This document shows, in pieces, positions 1-8,961 of a DNA stretch of 64,000 nt. Source of the DNA: Podarcis raffonei (taxonomy: Eukaryota; Chordata; Lepidosauria; Squamata; Lacertidae). The stretch spans positions 8,872,001-8,936,000 of the forward strand of contig NC_070618.1 of NCBI RefSeq assembly GCF_027172205.1. Direction: 5' to 3'. A program made the position numbers and the translations under genes. The notes beneath the pieces are model-generated. The model was not told the origin of the DNA, did no database searches, and worked only from the letters and a program-made list of their open reading frames with translations. How positions within the stretch are numbered: the first letter of the stretch is position 1; the number at the start of each line of letters is the position of its first letter.

Positions 1-597
1 TTTCAATGAATCTGGGGACACTTTTTTTTTTTTTAAGCTGCGTAGCAACAGGGAGTCAGTAGTGGGGATGGTGAAGCAAAAGACCCTGGGCCCAAGCACA
101 CATGCATATTGTAGAAAGGTGCAAAGGCCTTCTTTCACACCCTGTGAAACATAAATGCGCAGAGTTTTTGAAAAACTGGGCAACGGCGCGCCGCCTGCCC
201 GTGACTCCCAAACCTCCCCCAATCTCCTGCCCTCTTTGTTTTGACTGAAAGGCTTTGCACCTTGCCTGACAGAGAAACTGCTCATCTTGCACCCCTCCTG
301 GGCAAACGCCGCCCACCCACAACTCCCGAGCCTCCCCTGATCTGTCAAAACAAAGAGGAAGGGGGCAGGAGATCTGTACCGCCAGACATCCCCTGTTCTC
401 CTTCAGCAGTGGCAGCGGCAGCGAGCAGCTCCTGAAGCCAGCCAAAGCCAACTGCGCTACCAGGCTGGCTCCAGGCTGCTGAGGCTGCCGCTGCCACGGG
501 GAGAGATTTGCAATTCCGGGGACAGAATTTGTCCGGGGACAGATCTGCAAATCTGGGGACTGTCCCCAGAAACCGGGGACGTCTGATAACCCTAAAA
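1..597. repeat. GC-rich region, unidentified repeat
   Basis: This stretch is GC-rich, with recurring CTGGGGAC / GTCCCCAG words; a near-perfect palindrome of the two lies at about 553-569. The composition and short inverted repeats suggest an interspersed element, but I recognise no family. Open frames exist on both strands but resemble no known protein, and I see no splice-flanked exon, so I call no gene here. Confidence 0.35.
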
Positions 598-771
598 TAA
601 CAGGCCTCGTGTGTTTGTCTCCATTTGGCTGAAGCTGGTCAGGACTGGAAGGCAGCGACAGACATCACAGAGGCACAGCTTCCCTTCGGGTGTGACCCCT
701 ACTTGTCAAAGAGGTAAACAGTCTCAGGAGTGTTCAAAGTGGCAGGAACCATGAGAAACCCAGACACTTAC

Positions 772-811
772 CAGCCACTCCCAAGAAGGCTATGAACCAA
801 ACAAATTTCAT
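772..811 (-). CDS. PRSS: Trypsinogen-like gene, exon 1 (signal peptide), rest off window
   Basis: Read on the minus strand, ATG begins 40 nt of coding sequence (MKFVWFIAFLGVAG, the last codon split) followed at once by a GTAAGT donor at 771-766. The length, phase-1 ending and hydrophobic signal peptide match exon 1 of both complete trypsinogens in this window (MKFLLIFTCLGVAG and MKLLLVIAFVGAAG). A TATA box sits about 44 nt upstream, as expected for a pancreatic zymogen gene with a short 5' UTR. The gene points away from the V cluster, so exons 2-5 would lie left of position 1; no DDDDK-encoding exon is visible in 1-771. In mammals, trypsin-like genes (PRSS58 and relatives) flank the 5' side of TRB in inverted orientation, so this may be their counterpart. 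That orthology is inference. Whether the gene is intact cannot be judged from one exon. Confidence 0.8.
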
Positions 812-854
812 GGTGTTTTCTTCAAGTGGGAAAGCCAAGAGGAAGCATTGCATA

Positions 855-861
855 TTTATAT
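855..861 (-). promoter_or_regulatory. TATA box of the minus-strand trypsinogen-like gene
   Basis: On the minus strand the sequence reads ATATAAA, about 44 nt before the exon 1 ATG. That leaves room for a start site near 828 and a very short leader. A CACCTGTTGC motif, resembling the E-box half of pancreatic PTF1 sites, lies further upstream at about 949-958 on the minus strand. Confidence 0.6.
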
Positions 862-989
862 CCTGGGGTTATCTCCACCCCGAGGACTTTATCCAATGGA
901 AAAGTACACAATGGAAAATCTAGAAAATCCATACTTAGGTTTGCATTAGCAACAGGTGGTGAGGAAAAAGAGAATCAATCATACATTAC

Positions 990-1135
990 TCACAGACCCT
1001 CCAAGGGTCCCTCTTTTCTAGGGATAATCCCAGATTTACAGAAGCCATCTCAGTTTCTGATTTGATCCCAGAATGCCCCACTTTTCCTTAAGATGTACCT
1101 ATTTTCATCAGAGAAATGTTGGAGAGTATGGATTA
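990..1135 (+). repeat. Short interspersed repeat with CCCTCCAA / TTGGAG ends
   Basis: A roughly 140 bp unit runs from CCCTCCAA to GAGAAATGTTGGAG. Related copies occur at 20866-20998, 36566-36692 (inverted) and 46970-47110, with fragments near 1336, 13368, 35977 and 47586. The inverted ends suggest a small non-autonomous DNA transposon; its family is unknown to me. Confidence 0.5.
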
Positions 1136-1157
1136 TGCAACCCCCCCGAACCAGGGA

Positions 1158-1332
1158 GATAAGTAACTATACAAGCTTTAGAAGGCATCTGAAAGCAGCC
1201 CTGTGTAGGGAAGGTTTTTTAAATGTTTAATGTTTTATTATGTTTTTATTCATGTTGAAAGCCACCCAGATTGACTGGGGCAACCCCGTCAGATGGGTGG
1301 GGGTTTATTTATTTATTTATTTATTTATTTAA
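1158..1332 (+). mobile_element. CR1/L2-clade LINE 3' end fragment
   Basis: The words 'catctgaaagcagccct' and 'gccacccagattgactgggg', followed by a simple TTTA tail, match the 3' ends of other CR1/L2-type copies here (for example 3081-3983 and 47129-47271). It is 5'-truncated and non-coding. Confidence 0.7.
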
Positions 1333-1709
1333 TAGGATGTCCCTATTTTCATCAGAGAAATGTTGGATGGTATGTAATCATAAATTCACAAAATATAGAT
1401 GGTAACCTTCCTTAATCTTAACGCCTGTTTGAGAGTCCAGATGTTTTAAATTCCTCCCCACCAGGTATCTGTAATATATAATAGTGTGGGATTGAGATTT
1501 GATCTTAATTTTATATTGGCCTTAGGAAATTTCCCTCAGAAATATGTTTGAACTTGTGCTCTAAATAAAGAGGCATTTGTCCAGAGCATCACTCCGGAAT
1601 TTTGCTCCAGATTGAAAACTATATTTCTTCGAATCCTGCTATGGTTCTGCTATGTAGCCCTTGGTTGACCCAGTCCTCCGGTTTTCATACCCCAACCTCA
1701 GGCCAAGTA

Positions 1710-1936
1710 CAGTGGTACCTCGGGTTACAGATGCTTCAGGTTACAGACTCCGCTAACCCAGAAATCATACCTCTGGTTAAGAACTTTGCTTCAGGATGAG
1801 AACAGAAATCGTGTTCCAGCGGCGCGGCGGCAGCAGGAGGCCCCCATTAGCTAAAGTGGTACCTCAGGTTAAGAACAGTTTCAGGTTAAGAACAGACCTC
1901 CAGAACAAATTAAGTTTTTAACCTGAGGTACCACTG
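1710..1936 (+). mobile_element. Tigger-like MITE, family A, copy 1
   Basis: The element starts CAGTGGTACCTC and ends with its inverted complement GAGGTACCACTG, flanked by TA on both sides. TA duplication and these termini fit a non-autonomous Tc1/mariner (Tigger/pogo-like) transposon. The interior is rich in 'ttcaggtta' repeats and encodes nothing. Confidence 0.8.
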
Positions 1937-1999
1937 TACTTGCCGATGGCATCTGCTCACATTCACTCCCCTTGTTTTCCCATTCTTCTGTTTTCTTTT

Positions 2000-2404
2000 T
2001 TAAAAAAATATTTTTTATTGATTATAACATATAAATTATAAAATGTACCACAAAACTTATCACTTATACAATCTTTTTAGACTTCCATCAGCACCTCTGA
2101 CGATCCACCGTTTTAACCACTTCTTATGCATTTCTAACTTTATATTGCCTTTACATCTCTTAACAAATCATCCTTCCCCTTCTCCATTTTTGCAACACTT
2201 CCAATACTACTCCTCACAAAACTTCTTGCAAACCTACAAACGTCGTCTGATCTTCACAAATACTTTTCAAATAGTCCGTAAATTTACTCCAGTCTTCCAT
2301 GAATTTCTGGTCCCGCCGGTTTAGAAACCTTCCTGTTAGTTTATCTAATTCTGCATAGTCCATTAACTTCATCCTCCATTCTTCAATCATCGGTAATTCT
2401 TCTC
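2000..2404 (-). mobile_element. 5'-truncated L1 LINE
   Basis: A 17 bp direct repeat (CATTCTTCTGTTTTCTT) brackets the element, and a poly-T run on the plus strand marks its 3' poly-A tail. Its sequence is close to the L1 at 19615-20168, whose minus strand encodes the end of L1 ORF2. Confidence 0.8.
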
Positions 2405-2421
2405 ATTCTTCTGTTTTCTTA

Positions 2422-3080
2422 CCACCCTCATCATTTACATGTTCCTAGGGGCAGAAATATGTCTTCTCTCTCCCGACTATGTCTATCTCTTTTTTTCTAA
2501 GCAAGATGAGCAACAGGGATGACAAAAGACAGCGCCTTGGTGAGGCTTTGGGGAAGAAAGATGGAAGACAACAAAGGGGAGCGTTTTTACAGCTCCCTCA
2601 CCATGTGCAACCAGAAATATGGAGAACTGGAGCCAGAGATACCGGGTACAGCCGACTCACTGAATTTTTCTTTAAGTGAAAGGAGAAAGGGAAACAGGTG
2701 TATTTTATTCATTACCATTCTTCTAAGCAGTTTTGCGCGGTGTTCCTGGTTTTTCTCATTTTTTGAAGTTGCTCAGGTGTGTGGGCTAGTGACCACCAAA
2801 GCAAGACCACTCAGTGTGCTTCAAGGTAGAGTCACAATATGAGTGAAGGTCTCTCCTATGAACCACTGCTCTATACTAGAATACAGAGCTCAGCATGTAC
2901 TTCCAATCTCAGATCAGAGAAGCAAGAGGGTTAACGTTTTTCTCTGGTCTACAGTCTCTGCTTCTGTCCGACTTTGAGATCATGCCAATGTCTATTGCCC
3001 AAGTTGGACTCTGAATGAATTATATGTTTTGTTCCAAAAGATTTATTACTAAAAATTGCATTCGTTTTATTTGGGGATGG
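2422..3080. other. No recognisable gene
   Basis: Short open frames overlap here, but none shows a recognisable domain or exon boundary. I see no repeat signature in most of it. Confidence 0.4.
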
Positions 3081-3936
3081 TATGGTTGTCTGGTTCTTGG
3101 AGGATGGATGGCGGCTAACAGATTGAGGTTGAATCCTGACAAGACAGAAGTACTGTTTTTGGGGGACAGGGGGCGGGCGGGTGTGGGGGATTCCCTGGTC
3201 CTGAATGGGGTAACTGTGCCCCTGAAGGACCAGGTGCGCAGCCTGGGAGTCATTTTGGACTCACAGCTGTCCATGGAGGCACAGGTTAATTCTGTGTCCA
3301 GGGCAGCTGTCTACCAGCTCCACCTGGTACGCAGGCTAAGACCCTACCTGCCCGCGGATTGTCTTGCCAGAGTGGTGCATGCTCTAGTTATCTCCCGCTT
3401 GGACTACTGCAACGCGCTCTACGTGGGGCTACCTTTGAAGGTGACCCAGAAACTGCAATTAATCCAGAATGCGGCAGCTAGACTGGTGACTGGGAGTGGC
3501 CGCCGGGACCACATAACACCGGTTGTGAGAGATCTGCATTGGCTCCCAGTACGTTTCCGAGCACAATTCAAAGTGTTGGTGCTGACCTTTAAAGCCCTAA
3601 GCGGCCTCGGCCCAGTATACCTGAAGGAGCGTCTCCACCCCCATCGTTCAGCTGAGATCCAGTGCCGAGGGCCTTCTGGCGGTTCCCTCATTGCGAGAAG
3701 TAAGGTAACAGGGAACCAGGCAGAGGACCTTCTCGGTAGTGGCGCCTGCCCTGTGGAACGCCCTCCCAGCAGATGTCAAAGAGATAAACAACTATTTTAC
3801 TTTTAAAAGTCATCTGAAGGCAGCCCTCTTTAGGGAAGTTTTTAATGTTTGATGCTGTACTGTTTTTAATATTCAGTTGGAAGCCACCCAGAGTGGCTGG
3901 GGAAACCCAGCCAGATGGGCAGGGTATAAATAATAA

Positions 3937-3981
<45 letters not shown>

Positions 3982-3983
3982 GC
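3081..3983 (+). mobile_element. CR1/L2-clade LINE, 3' end of reverse transcriptase ORF plus tail
   Basis: An open frame covers the C-terminal part of a CR1/L2-type reverse transcriptase. Diagnostic pieces are a 'LNPDKTEVLFLG' block, then 'LDYCNALYVGLP', 'QNAAARLVTG' and 'LHWLPV'. The frame closes just before the 3' UTR ('gccacccagagtggctgggg'), which ends in a long ATT microsatellite (about 3937-3980). The copy is truncated at its 5' end. The sense orientation and long open stretch suggest a fairly young insertion. Confidence 0.85.
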
Positions 3984-4124
3984 AAATACTCCAAACCTAG
4001 GTACAAACACTGAAATCTTGACAAATTTTGCAGTTTGGTGAAGTCTCTGTTGAGCTTCAATCACAATAATGCATATATGAGGCTCACATTCTTACCAGAT
4101 GAAAAGCCCAATTACTTTGGAGTC

Positions 4125-4342
4125 CAGTCGTTCCTTAGATCCCAAATGCCTTGGTACTTGGATGTTTTGGCTCCCAAATGCCACAAACCCGGAAGTGAGT
4201 GTTACGGTTTACAAACGTTCTTTGGAACCCGAATGTCCAGTGTGGCTTCCATGGCTTCTGATTGGCTTCTTTGGTTTCCGAACATTTTGGAAGTCGAACG
4301 GACTTCCGGAATGGATTCTGTTCGACTTCCAAGGTATGGCTG
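4125..4342 (+). mobile_element. Tigger-like MITE, family B, copy 1
   Basis: Its ends, CAGTCGTTCCTT and AAGGTATGGCTG followed by TA, pair imperfectly as inverted repeats. The interior ('ttttggctcccaaatgcc', 'gaacgtccagtgtggcttcc') matches the copies at 27196-27437 and 49544-49793. Confidence 0.6.
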
Positions 4343-4539
4343 TACTTGGATTTAACTTAAATTTACTGTAGAGCCAATTTCTCTATCTGTTACACAGAAT
4401 CCAAAGTGAGAAATAAAACAGTTGTTCCCATAAATCTCTTATTACCTGGAGGGGGATATGTGACCCCCCAGTCATAAAACAACTTGTATGTGTAAACCAT
4501 CAGTAGACTCAGAATGCATACAGAAGAGAAAAAATGGAG

Positions 4540-5258
4540 AACACACTTTGAACTGAAGAACACAGAACAAGGCTCACAGAACAAGATATGGGGGTGCAAG
4601 AGTAAAGTTTTCTTGGCTTATGAGCGAAATAAGGGTTGCAAATTGAGATGCAGTATGGGTAGCCCAGGAAACATAATAAAAATAGGATTGTGAAAAATTG
4701 GAAAAGGGGTATTATACCAACAAAAACAGAGTGGCTTCCCAAATTATTGGAGTATTACAATATATCCAAAAACAACGGGAGAAATTGTAAGGATCTCAAA
4801 AGAGAAGATAGACAGGGACTGGAAGGTGTTTAAAGGATACTTGCAAAACCATATTGAAAAATCAGAACTCCTATTAGAATAAACAAGTTCCATTTTAAAT
4901 ACTGAAATACTAAATAAGATGGATAACAATGTGTAATAGAAAAAGAAGCATGAAATTAGGTTAAAGGTGTGTGAAAGAAAGCGATAGAAGTGGAAAGAAA
5001 TTGCAATTGAGTAGATTGGAAGTCACGAAGAGTCGGACACGACTAAACGACTAAACAACAACAACAGATTGGAAGTCTAAGACAAAGGTGGGGTGAGGGG
5101 TGGTGGATGGTGATGAGAAAAGGAATTATCTGTGGGATTGAGTGTAGGTATGTTTGAACATTTTTAAGGATTGTATGAAATGTATGTTTGTATGCTTGTA
5201 TATTCGCAATATGTGTGTATTAATGCTGAATTATTTTAATAATAAAAACTTTTTTAAA
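4540..5258 (+). mobile_element. 5'-truncated L1 LINE, plus strand
   Basis: The sequence resembles the last part of L1 ORF2 (a frame reading like 'REKIDRDWKVFKGYLQNHIEKSE') followed by a 3' UTR and an A-rich tail near 5230-5258. It is interrupted by a 41 bp Bov-B insertion. The left boundary is approximate. Confidence 0.6.
5025..5065 (+). mobile_element. 41 bp Bov-B 3' end insertion inside an L1
   Basis: The segment matches only the extreme 3' end of the Bov-B copies elsewhere in the window (gagtcggacacgactaaacg, then an ACA-rich tail). It is flanked by a perfect 12 bp target-site duplication, AGATTGGAAGTC, at 5013-5024 and 5066-5077. Confidence 0.85.
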
Positions 5259-5499
5259 AAATATAGGATTGCTAACTCATTCAGGTGTCAGCTAACATCA
5301 GTTTGAGATTATATGCCCCTAGCAGAGAGATGAGCTCCTCTTTCTCTGTAGGTCCCCAGCTGCTTCACCTCATTGGCTGGACGGTCTCAGAATCAGGGCC
5401 AATGAGGTGCTCAAGTGAGCCTCTTCTTCAACGGAACTCCACTCCAGCACTGAGGAGGCAACAGATGTCTTGCTCTGCATTTCTCTTGCAACAGACACC

Positions 5500-6530
5500 A
5501 TGTGGCGGTCGGTGCTGGGTGTGTCTGTTGGCCTGCAGCTGTTGACAGGTAGGGATCTCTCTCTCTCAAAGGCAGGATGTATCTAAGGGCCTCCATATTT
5601 ACAAAAGGCAGGCTGAAAAGAAACCAGCTGCACAGAATAGTCCTTTCAGGAGAGATCTACCAAGGTGGTTGGCAATGAGATAGGAAAAATGCGTCCTACA
5701 AGCAATATGAAAATTGCAACAGGGAAGAGAAATTAGGAGGAGAGAGAATACCGGGAGAGGTATGATGTATGTGAGAGAGAAGCACAAAAAATAATTTATC
5801 TGCCTTTGGAGGAGGGGTGGTTCGTAGTTCAGACATAGAAGGGCCTAGTGCAGGCTTGATTCCTAATGGCCGGGGTACCAGGGAAAGGGAGTTCACCACC
5901 AATCTGGTCTCTAGAGAAAGACTCTGAGTCGTTCCTGAGGAAGAGAAGCTCAGCAGTGCAATGTGGAGTGGGAAATATTGAGGAGGGGGTGCGTAGGAGA
6001 ACTAGAAAGAAAGGGGCATGGGAGTGGACTGGGAAGAGCTGGGATTATGGGGTGGAACCTTCACCACAACCTTTTTCTGATGAAGTATAAGCAAGTAGTT
6101 AGCACAAAAGTTGGACGGAACTAAAGAACGAAGAAGAAAACAAGCAAGGGGGGAAATGTGGAGCCGAACTGTGACATGCGCTCTCTCTTATTATGGGCCC
6201 TTCTTCGTCTCTCTGGTGTTTTGCAGGTCTCTGCAGTGGGGTCAACGTGATACAGGAAGATCGCTTCCAAATCATCCGGGAAGGGAGCAAAACAATCATA
6301 GACTGCAAGCATGATGACTCATCCTACTTATCTGTTTTTTGGTACCGGCAGAAGAGCAACAGTGTGCAGAAGCAGCTGCAACTCATTGGATTCTCTGTGC
6401 ATGGGAATGACCCAGAGATGGAGATGGCCCAATACAGCATAGACAGACCGGAAGTGACTCGTGCCTCCTTGTCCATCCCTCGGGGACAAGCTGAAGACAC
6501 AGCAGTGTATTTCTGTGCGGCTAGTAAAGG
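5500..6530 (+). CDS. TRBV: TRBV segment 1 (leader exon + V exon)
   Basis: This germline V segment encodes the variable domain of a T-cell receptor beta chain. Exon 1 (5500-5548) encodes a leader starting MWRSVLGVSVGLQLLTG and ends at a GTAGGG donor. Exon 2 (6237-6530) follows a TTTTGCAG acceptor in matching phase. The Ig landmarks are all present: first Cys in IIDCKHDD, Trp in VFWYRQ, and the AEDTAVYFCAASK end with the second Cys. There are no stops or frameshifts, so it looks functional. A Cys in the 'GLCSGV' start of exon 2 probably belongs to the signal-peptide end. A 23-RSS follows immediately. Its closest relative is V5: they share the leader, the 5' flank ('ggtccccagctgct', 'gtctcagaa') and the RSS spacer, so the pair arose by segmental duplication. 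Assignment to TRB rather than another TCR locus rests on the linked trypsinogens, D and J segments. Confidence 0.93.
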
Positions 6531-6569
6531 CACAGCGAGAGTTCTCTGCCTCACAGCTGCACATGAACA
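6531..6569 (+). promoter_or_regulatory. 23-bp-spacer RSS of TRBV segment 1
   Basis: Heptamer CACAGCG, a spacer of exactly 23 bp, and nonamer ACATGAACA directly abut the V exon. The heptamer departs from CACAGTG in its last three positions, which tolerate change best. Confidence 0.92.
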
Positions 6570-6845
6570 TCGCAGCTCTGCCCACGCTCCCACCTAGGCC
6601 ACAAACACACGCAAACTATAACCAGTCACCTTCATGTTCGGAGGAGGGCAGGAAGCAGCTGCCACTGCCGTTGCTGATGGCATGTCTGCAATGATCACCC
6701 AGTGTTCTCTAACCACAGTTCACTCAGAACTTCAGTTGTATGTCCCCCAAATTGCTTTTGAGAAGTTGCTTAACTTGAAGCGTGATGACAGAACCTTGTC
6801 CCAGACAAGCCGAAGAGGGACAGCCAGGTTAGCTCCCCAGAAACC

Positions 6846-6939
6846 ATACATACATACATACATACATACATACATACATACATACATACCCCACCCATCT
6901 GGTTGGGTTTCCCCAACCACTCTGGGTAGCTTCCAACAA

Positions 6940-6985
<46 letters not shown>

Positions 6986-7420
6986 TTTATTTATATCCCG
7001 CCCTCCCCAACCGAAGCCAGGCTCAGGACGGCTAACAGCAATAAAACAGTACAACAGTACAACACAACAACACAACACAACACAACACTCTAAAATCATT
7101 CATTATAAAATTAATTCAAATCAAACCAATGGCAACCATTGGGCCAGAGCTCCGCGAAGGTTGCCGAAGGAGGGAGTCAGGCTGTGCCCTGGCCAAAGGC
7201 CTGGTGGGACCGCTCTGTCTTGCAGGCCCTGCGGAAAGATGTCAAGTCCTGCAGGGCCCTTGTCTCTTGTGACAGAGTGTTCCATTGTATTAAATTATTA
7301 ATACAATGTTCCATTGTATTAATATTATTGTATTAAAAATACAATAAAACACCAAACATTAAAAACTTCCCTAAACAGGGCTGCCTTCAGATGTCTTCCA
7401 AAAGTCAGATAGTTGTATGT
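6846..7420 (-). mobile_element. Microsatellites and CR1/L2-clade LINE 3' ends (antisense)
   Basis: A TACA microsatellite (6846-6889) is followed by an antisense LINE tail ('ccacccatctggttgggtttcccc', joined to an AAT run at about 6940-6982). A second antisense LINE 3' end follows ('tatcccgccctccccaaccg' onward, related to 44570-44900). Another antisense tail piece ('aacttccctaaacagggctgcc') lies at about 7340-7420. This is a nested or tandem cluster of truncated LINEs. Confidence 0.65.
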
Positions 7421-7493
7421 TCTGCTCAGTGGCAAGCAGTCACTGGACAAGGGGGACAGGGCTAGTCCCCTAAATGTTCCCGCCACTGCTTTT

Positions 7494-7612
7494 TTTCTAG
7501 AAAAAGAGGTGCTCACCATGAAGTTGTTACAGTAAGTGCCACACTTTTTAACAACAAAAAGATGTGCTGCTACTGCGTACCCTTGAGTACCCCCGGGGGG
7601 GGGGAAGCACTG
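7494..7612 (+). mobile_element. hAT-type non-autonomous element
   Basis: The ends CACTGCTTTTTTTCTAG and GGGAAGCACTG are inverted. The flanking 8 bp words GTTCCCGC and GTTCCCAG match at 7 of 8 positions, as expected for an 8 bp hAT target-site duplication. Confidence 0.65.
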
Positions 7613-7640
7613 GTTCCCAGTAAATTGGAGCCTGAAAGTA

Positions 7641-8005
7641 TTATATATATAATTTTTATTACATTTTTCTGTTTTACAATTTAAAATACTCATTTAAACA
7701 TCCTTAAAATTTCAATGACTTCCCCTCTTCTATTTCCATAGTTCATTTTGCATATCATAAATCCCTGCATATTTTACAAAAACTAAACCATTCAGTATTC
7801 CGTTATTGCATCCATCAAAACTTATTTACACTGTTGAATTTATCTTAATGCTGCCAATGTTTTCAAGTGTACACAATTCCCCACCATGTATTCAATAAAG
7901 GTTTTCCAATCTTCTCTAAACGTATGTTCTCTTATTCTATATGCTAAGTCTGCAAGCTGCGCATATTCTGACAGCTTAAGTTGCCATTCTTCTTTAGTTT
8001 AGAAC
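7641..8005 (-). mobile_element. 5'-truncated L1 LINE
   Basis: AT-rich antisense L1 3' end ('tttttattacatttttctg' through 'ttgccattcttctttag'), of the same type as 21010-21557. No clear target-site duplication; boundaries approximate. Confidence 0.6.
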
Positions 8006-8401
8006 CTTAAAGTATTAAAGTCCGGTGCCTCCTTCTCAAAGCCCAGAAAGCTTCTGCCCATCTTAGGGAGGGAAGCATGATGTCTCTGATCCTAATTCTT
8101 CCCCTACCATCTCTGGGTCAGCTTAAAAAAATGCTCTGCGTCCGTGTTTTCAATACATCTTTATAATGAGGGGTGCAATGCATTTTTGTAAACCGCTTTT
8201 CGTGTTGTTGTTGTTTTCCTTTTTTTAAAAAAAAAATCCAGCAGTGTTATAAATTTCATGAAATGCAGGAAATCCATTTAAATGTGTGCTTCTCCTTTGG
8301 AACTTGGCCATTCAAGGGAGTCTTCCATCCTCAAGGGGGAGCGGTTGAGCCTACACCATATCTCTGCAAGGAGATGGTTGAGAAACAGCAGACGCTCCGC
8401 G

Positions 8402-8920
8402 ATGAAGGTCCAGACCGTGTGGTGTGTGGCTGTTTCTCTCTTGGCTGCAGGTGGGTTTGTAGCTGGGAGGAAACGACCAGTCAGGAAACCCTAAAACATT
8501 CTGTTGGAATTAAAATGTTCTTACAATTTCCCTCAGGTTGATACAAACCAAGAAGAAAAGAACGAGGAGGACAAGTTAGAGAATTGAAGCTTCTGGGGCA
8601 CACAGCTCTTGCTGTGGACTTGCTTCGGCAACCTGGTGGCATCCATGTATTATTGCTGGATTACAACTCCCTTCAATCCTGGCTAGCATGGCTGATGGCA
8701 CTTCAGAAAGCTCAGTCAGCAGAGCATGAGACTCTTAATCTCAGGATCGTTGGTTTGAGCCCCACGTTGGGCCAAAAATTCCTGAATTGCAAGGGAATTG
8801 GACGAGGTGAGCCTCATGGTCTCTTCCAATCCCACAATTTTATGATAGGATTTGTAGTCCTGGAGGGCACCAGGTTGAGAAAGACTGTTCCAGATACTAG
8901 CAGGAGGTCTTTAATGCTGT

Positions 8921-8961
<41 letters not shown>

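Noticed and set aside
56-550. A 164-codon minus-strand open frame
   Set aside because: Low-complexity GC-rich repeat, no domain, no splice context consistent with the trypsinogen signal exon nearby.
3015-3806. Host gene with a 263-codon frame
   Set aside because: Its motifs are CR1/L2 reverse transcriptase and it ends in a LINE 3' UTR with microsatellite tail.
8706-8800. tRNA-Lys gene
   Set aside because: The acceptor stem is not closed and the sequence continues into a SINE tail shared with other copies; it is a retroposon head.
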